Assembly: GCA_900491605.1 (NCBI GenBank)
Contig: UESW01005079.1
Location: 51,034-115,033 of the forward strand
DNA length: 64,000 nucleotides
From: Calamus simplicifolius
Taxonomy: Eukaryota; Streptophyta; Magnoliopsida; Arecales; Arecaceae
Direction of reading: 5' to 3'
Each line of letters opens with the position of its first letter. Positions within the stretch are counted from its first letter, which is position 1. The translations under genes and the position numbers were made by a program. Below the pieces are notes generated by a model, which was not told the origin of the DNA, searched no databases, and saw only the letters and a list, made by a program, of their open reading frames with translations. Positions 22,375 to 32,766 of this stretch are shown here, one piece after another.

Positions 22375-24072
22375 AGCTTGCGAATGAAGAGAAACATGGA
22401 CATATAGAATATGCTCACACATTAATGCTTTGAGCAATATATTTAAATAAATATTCAGACTCCATCAATTAAACAATAAGTGCATATTGAAGTTCTTCTT
22501 TGGGTGATACAACAATATAATTAAACAATATACTACAATAAACATAATTGATGCTTAATTTTAATTTTACATACTTGGCAATTATATATACTCAAATTAG
22601 ATTTGTTTGCTATCTTTGGATATGCTAAACATACCTAACCAAGTATATTAATTTGCCACATCATGTCCATAGATTATAAATGACTAGTCAACCTTTGGGC
22701 GACCCTTAAATATTTATAATCAATGAACTTCAATATACTCATAACAATTAAACAATTATGTCATTCATTTATAAGCATCACATAATTATGAGTAATTAAA
22801 TTATTTAATTAAATTTGATATCTATAAACCTTCAAATTTGGCCACTTTGGTGACTAACAAATTACATAATATAGACATCAAATTTAATTAATGACAATAT
22901 CATGCGTGAATACAAAATACTTAAATGTACCCACATAATTTTATTGTAATATTTTTTAAAAAACATTAATCTCATAAATATTAGAAGGCAAAACATAAGT
23001 TTTAAAAGAACATTCTTGCTAGAGAAATATATGGGCTTTCACCTTTTATTATCAAGGATTAAATTGATAAAGTGGCAATATATTTGTCCTTAAATCTTTT
23101 TGGTTATAGGTTCAAGCCACTTTAATTCTTTATTTTATTTTATTTTTCTTTCATACTGAAACTCTCCCTCTCTTTCGGTGCATGACCTTTGAGTTTCTTC
23201 ATTAACGCAAGACTAGAACTCCCAAGTGTTAAGGATGGCTTCCGTGAGCAAGAGGAAAAGAAACTGTTTGGCTTCTGTGAGATTCCGTTCGTTTCGTGAT
23301 TTCGTGCGTGAAAAGAGGAAGAGCTTCTGTGCGTAAAGAGAGCGGACTCCTAAGATCCATCAATGCGCCTCCAATTTTTTTTATTTATTGTGATATTCTT
23401 TACTAAGAATCTCATACGTCTCTCAGGTCCCCTCTATTTGATTTTATTTTTCTTTTATACTAAAACTTTCCCTCCCTTTTCATCGTGCATGCTCTTTACA
23501 AGCCCAAGGGAAGCCCAAGAGCTCAAGCCACCGTACATCACATTCTGGTGAAGAGAGATGGCGTGAATGCGTGAAGAGCCACCGTCTCTCTTCACCTGTG
23601 CGTGAAGAGGGACTCTTCACCAAAGGATCACCGGGATTTTTTTTATTTTTTTTTTTATTTCGGCTGGAATTCCATCCCAATACCTCTCACCTCTTCCATT
23701 CGTGTATATGAATCTCTTTCACGGGAAAATTCTAGTTCTCTCTCTTTTATGGCTTTGATAGGGTAGGAGATCAAAAAAAGAATAAAATTAGAGAGGCAAT
23801 GATAAACGAGCCCCTTTCCGTAAAGTCTCTACGTATGTGAAGACTTCCGTGGGATTCGTGAGAGAGAAACGTTGAGGGAGAAAGCCTCACATTTGTGAGA
23901 TGCTAGAATTAAGCCTCTTCTTCTTTAATCCGTTATCGGAATCCCACGATTTTATGGAACAGGTTTGTGGAGATCAAAAAGAACTATGCTATTTTGATCA
24001 TCAATCATAATAAGAAATATATATAAAATCAAAGATAGATTCATAATGAAAAATCACAAATTCTTCAATCAA
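22375..24072 (-). other. Untranslated leader of old Copia
   Basis: About 1.7 kb between gag and primer site with no long conserved frame. A diverged internal repeat of about 55 bp is seen near 23132 and 23438 (T-rich block followed by CTCCCTCTCTTT-like and GTGCATG motifs). Confidence 0.55.
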
Positions 24073-24085
24073 GGCTCTGATACCA
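24073..24085 (-). other. Primer-binding site of old Copia (initiator-Met tRNA)
   Basis: Minus-strand TGGTATCAGAGCC, two bases inside the LTR. Confidence 0.9.
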
Positions 24086-24087
24086 CA

Positions 24088-24526
24088 TGTAAGATCCATC
24101 TAAGGATTTTCTTTAATAAACATAACGGATCTTAGAATAAATGATTTTTACATGAAAACATAAATCAAGAATGCGTACCTTGATCCATTGATATTCTGCC
24201 CTAATCGAAGCGTATGGATTAACGACAGATTGAGTTTCTTTCTCTTTCGTAATTCTCTTCCTTATCTGTTTTGATGGTCAAATAGACTATATATAGGAGA
24301 GAGAAGATCAATCTGATAATACGATAAATTTCTCTTTCTATCAAAGAGAGGTTATCATATAACAACTTCCCAAAAATGAACCAATAGGAAATTAGCTTTA
24401 TTAAACTATCATTATCACTTAAATTTAAATATATGATAAAATCAGATATCATAATTATTATTTAGAATAAATAAATGATAAATTAATCATATATCCACGT
24501 GAGCCACATAAAAGGAAACGCTAACA
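24088..24526 (-). repeat. 5' LTR of old Copia (439 bp)
   Basis: Plus-strand ends TGTAAGATCC and CGCTAACA. It matches 17752-18148 across all but its first 40 or so bases. A minus-strand CTATATATAG near 24286-24296 is the likely TATA box. Confidence 0.9.
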
Positions 24527-25740
24527 ATAATTACTTCCACTTTAACAAGCTTAGCCTACTATGTTTACCAAATAACCTAGCTCTCAACTTTCCAAACTTC
24601 CAACTTCTAGAACTTCATTATTTCTCCATCTATCAGCGGATCAGATTGTTTGAAGCTGACGAGTGGTATAAGACTTGGTTTTGTAATCTAAGGCTTTTTG
24701 TTTGGATCTTTGAAGGACAAAAAAATGGGAGAGCAAAAAGAAGAAAGGGATGGAAGGGAAGAAAGGAAAAGGAAAGATTGTTCTTTTTTTGTTTGAAAAG
24801 GATGGAAGGAAAAGAAAGGTAGTATCAATTGTCTTGTTTGGATAAAGAGGAAAAAAAAAGAAGGAAAAGAGTTATGTGACAATTATACATCTTCAAGAAA
24901 TGAACCTTGAAAATAGAAGAATGAAGAATAGAAATGAAGAGATATTTTGATCTTTCAAAAAAATAACTTAAATATTTTTTTCTTTCTCATCTTACCCTCA
25001 ATTTGGGGGTTAACAAATTTACCCATGAGAAAAAAAGAAGGAAAACCGGTTATTCCCATTTTCTTTCCCCTCTTCTTTCTCTATCCTTCCAAACAAAGTA
25101 ATTTATGACCTTTCTCACTCTTTTTCTTTCCCTCCCTTTCATTCCCTCCCATCCAAACGGTCCCTAACTAAGATATTTTTTTATTAAAACATAATATTCA
25201 TTTGAACTATCCATATTTTCACTCAAAGTTCATTTTCATCCCTTGCGTTTAAACATTTTTTTCCTTCCTCAGCTTACCTCTTCGGGTTAACAAATTTACC
25301 ATTTATGAGAAAGAAAGAAGGAAAACAGGAAAACCGGTTACTCCCATTTTCTTCCCATTTTTCTTTCATTTTTCTTCCAAACAAAATAATTTATGATCTT
25401 TTTTACTTTTTTTCTTTCCCTTTCCTTCGTTCCCTCCTATCCAAAACGTCCCTAACTAAGATATATATTTTTTGATTAAAATATAATATTCATTTGAACT
25501 GTCCGTACTTTCACTCAAAGTTCATTTCATCCCTCGTGTTAGAACGATGTTTTTATGAGGACCTATTTGAGCTGTGAGGTATTAAATTATAATAACTAAA
25601 AATTTGAGGACCAAACTGAAATTTAAATGCGAGTACGAGGGTCAAAACGGACATTTTCGCACGGGAATACCGCTCGCTCCTTGCATCCCGTTGAACGACT
25701 TTGTTCGAGAGGACCAAAGCTTCTAGAATTTGGGGTAATG
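24527..25740. other. Intergenic DNA upstream of the VTT gene
   Basis: Purine- and pyrimidine-rich AT DNA with no recognised gene. It contains a tandem duplication with a period of about 281 bp (listed separately). Confidence 0.5.
24970..25543. repeat. Two-unit tandem duplication, period about 281 bp
   Basis: Unit 1 (about 24970-25252) and unit 2 (about 25253-25543) share GGTTAACAAATTTACC, GAAAACCGGTTAYTCCCAT, GTCCCTAACTAAGATAT and ATAATATTCATTTGAACT in the same order, with modest divergence. Confidence 0.75.
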
Positions 25741-26038
25741 CGCGGTTTTCCGAAGGGAAAAAAAGAAAGTAAAATAAGGGGGCTGAATCGTAAATTTGAG
25801 GGAGACTTTCCTCGAATTTGTCTCGCTTTCCCTTTGCGCTCGCGTCTGCGCCACCGGAGCGCGTGCGTCGGCTTTGAATCCCTCGCTCACTCAACCGCAC
25901 CCAAGCAAGCATCCGCCAAGGCTTCCCTCTTTCGTCCGTCACCTCTCTCGCCCCCCTCCTCTGACCATCGATTCTTTGCCTCCTCTCCATGTAACGAGCC
26001 TTCATCTTACGGGCGAAGCATAGTCGTCGTCGCCACCA
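25740..26038 (+). other. Probable 5'UTR exon 1 of the VTT-domain gene
   Basis: A GC-rich, CpG-containing stretch in otherwise AT-rich DNA ends in CGCCACCAG followed by the donor GTATTG. It lies on the same strand as the next acceptor (35750-35751) that leads directly to the start codon. The start shown is approximate, and no TATA box was identified. Linking it to the downstream exons is an inference; overlapping open frames here on both strands lack recognisable domains. Confidence 0.45.
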
Positions 26039-28008
26039 GGTATTGCAACATCTCCTTCTAAATATCCTCCCTCCTCTCGTTAATCTCGGTTTTATTTCTT
26101 TCCTTTTGCTTGTTTGCTTGTTTGATTCGATGATCGAGAGCTCTTCCTATGGAATTTTGACGATTCTAATGGGTGGTTTTGGGGATGTTGGAGAGGATGT
26201 CGAGTCCCATAAAAAGCTCGGGGTTGCAGAGGCCGTGAGCTATCGAAACGACGAGGAGGTTGATGGTTGGTGCGGGGATTGCGATATGTGCGATATTGCA
26301 GCACCTGGGACGAATTTAGCGAAGGATTCGTCATTGGACCAGCCGTAGCTTGATTGGAAGAGATATAAAGCACGTTAAAGAGTTCGAGGGTTTGGAAATA
26401 GGGCTAATTTTATTTACGCGAATGTATTGAGAATGAGGGATGCAAATATGCTTCTTTTTTTTGTCCGGGGAGACTCATCCACTACTCAAATGTGGTGAGC
26501 AAACTTATTGGGTCCATGGGTGAAAAAGGTAGTTAACGAGGTTAAAAGCTATTTCAAAGGGAAAGTTATTAACCACCCAAAGCTCTCTATCTTATTTCCT
26601 TAAAGTTATTTTCTGTTTAGCTGGTTAGGGAGTGAATAATAATGATTAAAGTCATTTAAGGGGTGTGGTTAGCTATTTGGCATCCAAATGCAGCCATAGA
26701 AGAAGTGTTGCATCATGATAGGTGGGTGACAAAACATCAAGAGGTGCATGGTGAGAAGATTAATGTTGAAAGACTAGTTTGTTTGATGGACAAGATTGGA
26801 AGGCTCGAATATGGAAGGGCATAGGGGGATTATGTGACACATGTTGTGAATGAGCTTTTCAAAAAAAGTTAGAAATGCAATTTTTGAGATTTCTAGGAAA
26901 AAGGACATGTGGACTTGGTGATTTTTCTCACCTTGTTTAATGTCTTTATTTGTGGATATTAGATCTTCTTATGACTTTAAAGTGGTTTTAATCTTCAGTA
27001 TATCAAGGTTGTTAGAGCATTCAACACTCCTTGATTTTTTCTCTTTTTTGGAACATTTATTTGTTCAGAAAAACAGCAATGGATATAATTGATTTTGATA
27101 AACGACATAAGACTTACTTTATAAAAGAAACAAGAAAAAGGGCAAACAGAGCTACTATAATGAAAACACACTTAAAAGTTAAAACATCTGAACAAAATAT
27201 GACAAACATAATGGAGAGGTCAACTTGACCAAGAAAAAATATAGGATAGGAGGCACAGGAGAAAGAAAGGATTTTTTAAAAGAAGGGGACAGAAAAGGAA
27301 AAAGAAACTGTGACGGTATAAGTTGGAGTAGAGAAAAAATGAAAAATAAAGAAACAGGAACAATTAATGAATATGATTGTAACCAAGGAACAAATGGTGA
27401 AGAAGAGGAGAAAGGGCAAAATTAGTTTAGGAACATGCTTGACTAGATCGAGAAAATAAAATATTGGAATTACAAATGAAAGCCAGTATGGAAGGTAAAG
27501 AAAGGAAAGGAGCATAGGAAGACAGGGGGAAAAGGATAATTTTCCAGGCTGAAATTAAATAAAATTGTGTGACCGTGTGATTTATCAGACCTTGCAAGAA
27601 ATCTTGCTGTGGTCCTATGCAACTTGTTAAAGTGCCTTAACAAGTAGATCCAGTTACTTAATTTTGAATACTCCCTTGATGAGTCCTTGATCCTTGATTA
27701 AGGGGTTGTGTAAGGTTTGGAGAATTGTAGAAGCCAAGATTTAATGCTTGATGACTTAAAGCAGGAACAGAGCAAGAGCAGATTTGGGTACAGTAGTAGG
27801 ATGCAATTCTTTTCAGATAGAACTAGGAGGTGCATGGTCAATTTTCTAGATAGGCACAATGTTATGGGTTGGGTATTTAAGTTACGTGACTTTATGTATT
27901 TTAGAATCTTTCGAAGTGGGTAAGGAAAAGTAAAATGTGTGCTCTACTAGATATTTTAATTTCTTAGGTTTTGGTAGTCAACAAATGCTCTAGCCAAGAA
28001 GTTCTTAG
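26039..28008 (+). other. Intron 1, 5' part
   Basis: Starts with GTATTG. Mostly AT- or purine-rich; no recognisable genes. Open frames at 26043-26348 and 27225-27425 look fortuitous. Confidence 0.4.
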
Positions 28009-28256
28009 TGTGAAATTTTTTGGAAGAGTCCCACTTCATTCATTGAAAGGTCGAGAAAAAATATATACAAAAGAAATATCTGTGAAAATCCTCAAATATA
28101 AAAAAAAATCTGCCTAACTAAGGCAACTAATTAGAAAGAATATTTGTTAGCAATCTTTTAAAGCGGCCTAATTAAGGTAACTAATCAAAGAAATATTCTA
28201 CTAGCAATCTTTTAAATCTACTTAAGGTAACTAATCAGAGAGATATTCTGCTAACA
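28009..28256 (-). repeat. 3' LTR of intronic Copia with internal tandem repeat
   Basis: On the plus strand it starts TGTGAAATTT and ends GCTAACA. Three imperfect units of about 51-54 bp (about 28106-28256) share AAGGYAACTAAT and GCAATCTTT. Confidence 0.6.
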
Positions 28257-28348
28257 ATCTTTCCTAATTTTCTATTGTACAATGCATTTTCTATATTACA
28301 ATTAAATACAATACAGCTAACTTTCTATAATATTTTCTTCACTCCCTC

Positions 28349-29615
28349 TCAAGCTAGGCTATGTATACTTATCATGCCTAACTTGGAATATAATTCTTGA
28401 AAGTTAGGGTGATGGAGAGCCTTTGTTAAGATGCTCGTTGTTTGATGCCAAGTACGAATATAGTTGAGGGAGGTATGCCAAGTAGGAATATAGTTGAGGG
28501 AGGTTATTTTACTTTCGATCTTCTTACTGATAAAATGACGTTCTATCTCGATATGCTTGGTCCTATCATGATGAATTGGATTCTTCGCTATAGCTTTAGC
28601 TAATTGACTATCAGACCTCTTGTTAATAGGACCTTCTAACTCAATATTAAGTTCTTGTAAAAGCCTTTTTAGCCACATTCCTTCACATATTCCATATGCC
28701 AATGCTTTGAACTTGGCCTCATCACTGCTTCGAGCAACGACTGGCTATTTCTTGCTTCGCCAAGTTACTAAGTTTTTCCATACAAATGAACAGTATCCTG
28801 ACATTGATCTTCGATCAGTAGACAATCCTGTCTAATTAGCATCTATGAAAACTGACTGTCCTGTTTGTGGTTTTTTAAACAATAATTCTTTTTCTGGATC
28901 TCTCTTGAGATTTCATAAGATTCGATATACAACCTCCATGTATTCCACTAAAAGGTTGTTCATGAATTGACTAACAACACTTACTGAGAAATTAATATTA
29001 GGGCCTGTATGAGTAATGTAGATTAGTTTTCCCATCAAGCGTTGATATCTACTTTTGTTCATTGTTGTACAATCTGTTTGCACTCCTAGCTTTGTATTTG
29101 GATCCATAGGAGTGTCAATTGGTTTACAGTCTACCATTTCTGTCTCCTTGAGAAGGTTTAGGACATATTTTCGTTATAACATCAATATACCTTTGCTTGA
29201 TCTAACCACTTCCATCCCAAGGAAATACTTTAAGCATCCAAAATTTTTGATTTCAAATTCCTTTGAGAGTAACTCCTTTAGACAATCCATTTTTTCTCAA
29301 TGATTACCTATGAGGATTATGTCATCAACGTACACAATAAGCATAGTGAGTCTTTCACCAGTAGCATGTTTGATAAATAATGTATGATCAGCTTGATATT
29401 GAACATAGTCATCCTTCTTGAGTACTTTAGTAAATCTGTCAAACCTTGCCCGAGGAGACTGTTTGAGGTCATACAAAGATTTTTAAGCTTGCAAACTTTG
29501 TTGGCGGTAGAATTGTCTTCAAATCCCAGAGGTATATCTATGTAAACTTCATCCTCAAGATTTTCGTTTAGGAAGGCATTCTTTACATCAAGCCGAAACA
29601 ATGGCCTGTCTTGGT
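28349..29615 (-). pseudogene. Intronic Copia RT C-part and RNase H remains
   Basis: RNase H remains end at 28349 (MAYGICEGMWLKRLLQELNI, HDRTKHIEIERHFISKKIES). The stretch contains a 30-bp in-frame duplication at 28445-28474/28475-28504 that repeats TSLNYI-TWH. RT pieces include KPIDTPMDPNTKLG and LMGKLIYITHTGPNI (28913-29137) and RLDVKNAFLNENLEDEVYID (29317-29601); a YVDD-encoding segment lies near 29320-29335. Multiple stops and shifts occur. Confidence 0.8.
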
Positions 29616-30181
29616 TTACTGCAATGAAAATAAGAACTCGGATGGTGTTTATCTTTGACTATTGGAGGAAATATATTCTTGGTAGTTAATTCTATATGAC
29701 TGAGTAAACCCTTTTGCCACGAGCCAAGCCTTGAACCTTTTCATACTGGCATTCGCCTTGTGTTTCATTGAGAATATCCATTTACATCCAATAACATGCT
29801 TATCAGGAGATAGAGTAGTAATTGTCCATGTTCCCTTCTTCTCGAGAGCTCTAATTTCTTTTAGAGTAGCTGCCTTCCATTTGGGTATCTGAAGGCTTCA
29901 TGGATGGATGTGGGTATTTTGACCTGATCTAGCTTGGACACAAAGGCTCTGAAGTTTGGGAACAACTTCGTATAAGATAAGTGATTGTGAAGAGGATGTT
30001 GTGTGCATGATCAGACACCTTTTCGTACTACAATTGGTATATCCAGGCCTGAACTAGGATCTGAAAGCTGATCAGATAAAGGGACTGGAGTAATTTTAGC
30101 CTTACCATGTGTATTTGCATAGGAGTTTGACACCGAAGAAGGGTCCTAGTTATGCTAATCTTATACAGGTTGCACCTGAGG

Positions 30182-31050
30182 TTATTCTTGACGCCTTTTT
30201 CTCCTTGTGTAGACACGAACCTCATTGACTATTGTAAGGTGATTTGGGACAGTTCTGGACTCTAGAATAGAACTTTGACTTGAGGCAGGAACAGAACTTA
30301 AATCATTTTCCTCACCATATTGGGTTTCAGAAATGACAGGAGGTGATTCGGCTGACTTAGGAATGCAAAGGGGAGGTGTTCTGCTGGTGGGGTTGTGAGA
30401 ATATGAGGAGAAAGGGGTGTTGTTTCTGTTGGTGGAGCCATGAGAGTATAAGGTCAAACTTTGGAACTTTCTGGAATATCTTTAAGGAGAGAGTCCCAAT
30501 CCCAATTCTGAGATTCTTCTATCATCCCATTCTCCCCCTAAATTGAAGAATTGGGATAGAATGGTTGATGCTCAAAGAAGGTGACATCCATAAAATGAAA
30601 GAACCGTTTTGTGAGAGGACAATAGCATTTATACCCTCTCTTGTTTGGCGAATAAATAAGAAAAATACATTTGGTGACCTTAGGATTTAGTTTCCTTTGG
30701 TTTTGTGAATGAACGTGAAGAAAGGCAGAGCAGGCAAAGACCTTGAGCGGGATTTGAGTAATAAGGTGAGAGTTTGGAAAGGCTTCAAGAAGTGATTGGC
30801 TCGGAGTTTTAAAGTTTAGAATTCTGGATGGTATTCGGTTGATGAGGTAAGTGGCTGTGAGAACAGCTTCATCCCAGAATCTCTTGGGAACATTTGAGGT
30901 GAACAACAATGAATAGGCAATCTTGAGAAGGTGACGATTTTTGTGTTTAGCCACACCATTTGTTGGGGTGTGTCGACAGAAGAACTCTAATGAACAATAC
31001 ATGAGTTTACAAATAATCACCAAGGACAAAATTGAAGAAGTCTCAGGCAT
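30182..31050 (-). pseudogene. Intronic Copia integrase and linker remains
   Basis: Integrase C-half motifs: TPTNGVAKHKNRHLLKIAYS, PKRFWDEAVLTATYLINRIP, LKVFACSAFLHVHSQNQRKL and FFHFMDVTFFEHQPF, followed downstream by a Ser/Pro-rich linker (30182-30457). The residue normally in NGVAERKN-type motifs reads AKHKN here, so the catalytic Glu is lost. Confidence 0.8.
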
Positions 31051-31461
31051 TATCTGTTTTGAAGATCTGAATGTTTGTTTTGAACTGATTTTGGATCATA
31101 ACATGAAGTTCTTGAATATTTGACTAGTTTCAGATTTGTCTTTCATTAGAAAAACCCAACTTAAATGTCTGTGATCATCAACAAACAACAGAAACCAATG
31201 AGCCCCGATGACATTTACAACTCTTGATGGTCCCAAAATGTCACTGTGTATGAGTGAAAAAGGATAAGAAGATTTGTATGGTTATGGTGAATAGGAATTG
31301 CATGGGTTTTTGGATAATTGACAGATATCACAATGAAAGAATTTTAAACTTTTATTTATAAATAATGATGAAAAAAATCTTTCAAGATACCTAAAATTTG
31401 GATGACTTAAACGATAATGCCACATCATAACAACACTACCTTTATTGGACAGACTCAATGA

Positions 31462-32660
31462 TCAAGAAATACTAGATGATTGCCACTCTGGACTAACACA
31501 AACTTTATTGCAAATCTTTTCCTTTGGTGAATCTTCATGAGTGAGGAGATAGAGACCTACATAAAGCTTAGCATTGCCAATCGTTCTCCCCGATCCCAAG
31601 TCCTGAAAAACATAATTTTTGGCATAGAATTTAGTTACACAATCCAAATCATTAGTAAGTTTGCTCATAGACAGTAAATTGTAGTATAAATTTGGTGCAA
31701 ATAAAATCAACTAAAGGACAAGTTTTTTAGATAGGTTAACAGTGCCAATTCCAATCATTTTGGAACATGATCCATCAGCTATACGGACTGTGAGAGGACC
31801 CTAGCACGGGCTAAATGATGAGAACAGTGATCGATTTTCAGTTATGTGATCCGACGCTTCAGAGTCAACAATCCACATATTTGAGAGAGTCTTGATTTGC
31901 ACCAAAAGTAATGGATATATTATCTCTATAAGCAGTACCTTCGATACCAATAACAGTAGGATTTGGCTGAATGTTTGCTTGACTGATCAACCTCTGAAGG
32001 ACCTTGAGTTGATCTTTGGTGAAGGGAGCATGAGAGGATGTAGCAGTGGCTTTGGTTGATGTTGTATTCCTACGGCTTTTACGCTTAGCAGATCCCCGAT
32101 TAGGCTTCCAGTTCGCTGGTTTCCTATGGAGTTTCCAGCAAGTGTCCTTGGTGTGACTTGGTTTTCGACGGTGATTACACCAAGGTCTCTCCCTACAAGG
32201 GTTGTTCTCATTCAAATGTTAAGGAGGACCACGGGCAGCATGAGCTTGAACTCAGGCATTTTCCTGTGTTGGCAGCAAACTGTGAGCCACAAGGGCAAAC
32301 TTTCTAAAGTTGATAACGTTCCAGATTGTTCCAGCATTGACTTTTTTTCAACTTTCTTCCCAATGAACCTCAGAGAAGGCTTCTCGTAGGCTAAGAAGAG
32401 GCTTGGTGGCAAGGATTCTACCCTGAACTTCATCAAGAGATTTGTCGAGTCCCATGAGAAATTTGAAAACTCTTTTAGTTTTTACTATTTTTCTGAATTT
32501 GGCTCCATCATTAGGACATTTCTAGTCATAGGTTTCGAACAAATCAAGTTGCTGCCAATTTCGGATTAGGTTGGTGAAGTAGGTGGTGACTGTTGCATAT
32601 CCTTGTTTCAGGTCCTGGAGCATAGTTTTCACCTTAGTTGGGAAAAGCCATTGCATGATT
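31462..32660 (-). pseudogene. Intronic Copia gag and pre-integrase remains
   Basis: 31462-31710 has APNLYYNLLSMSKLTND, and 31865-32215 has the zinc-knuckle region RPWCNHRRKPSHTKDTCWKL, in which the second Cys of CxxC is Arg. 32212-32625 carries capsid-type gag remains (FKFLMGLDKSLDEVQGRI, LSLREAFSEVH). Frames are broken. Confidence 0.75.
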
Positions 32661-32766
32661 GAGAGTTGCATATCCTTGTTTCAGGTCCTTGAGCATAGAA
32701 AATTGGGAAAGATTGTTAGCAGAATATTCTCTCTAATTAGTTACCTTAATCATGCAATGGCTTTTC
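32592..32766. repeat. Rearranged 5' end: direct duplication inside a 19-bp inverted repeat
   Basis: A 34-bp gag segment occurs at 32592-32625 and again at 32665-32698 (one mismatch). The second copy is fused at 32699 to a polypurine tract-LTR start (TGGGAAAGATTGTTAGCAG) that points in the opposite direction to the element. A perfect 19-bp inverted repeat (32642-32660 and 32748-32766) brackets the block. Confidence 0.8.

Larger units (their letters stand above)
17752..24526 (-). mobile_element. Old full-length-layout Copia (Tork/Tnt1-like), left LTR clipped
   Basis: A minus-strand Copia of about 6.8 kb. Right LTR 24088-24526, primer site 24073-24085, long leader about 22375-24072, gag-pol remains 18550-22374, polypurine tract 18149-18159 and left LTR 17752-18148. 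The left LTR lacks about 40 bp of its outer end, so no target duplication can be paired; the right flank starts ATAAT. Stops and frameshifts throughout pol show it is dead. Layout and motifs match the plus-strand Copia at 5280-8776. Confidence 0.9.
28009..32747 (-). mobile_element. Degenerate RE1-like Copia in intron 1, antisense to host gene
   Basis: 3' LTR 28009-28256, polypurine tract about 28257-28270, then minus-strand RNase H, RT, integrase, GAG-pre-integrase and gag remains up to about 32660. No normal 5' LTR is present; instead the gag end runs into a rearranged block at 32592-32766 that contains an inverted copy of the polypurine tract-LTR start. The element is old and truncated. It lies inside the first intron, opposite to the direction of host transcription. 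Confidence 0.8.

Noticed and set aside
25553..26348. Overlapping frames on both strands as a coding first exon
   Set aside because: No recognisable domain on either strand; better explained as GC-rich 5'UTR ending in a donor site.
32212..32436. Small minus-strand frame as an independent gene
   Set aside because: It matches capsid-type gag in order with the rest of the intronic Copia.
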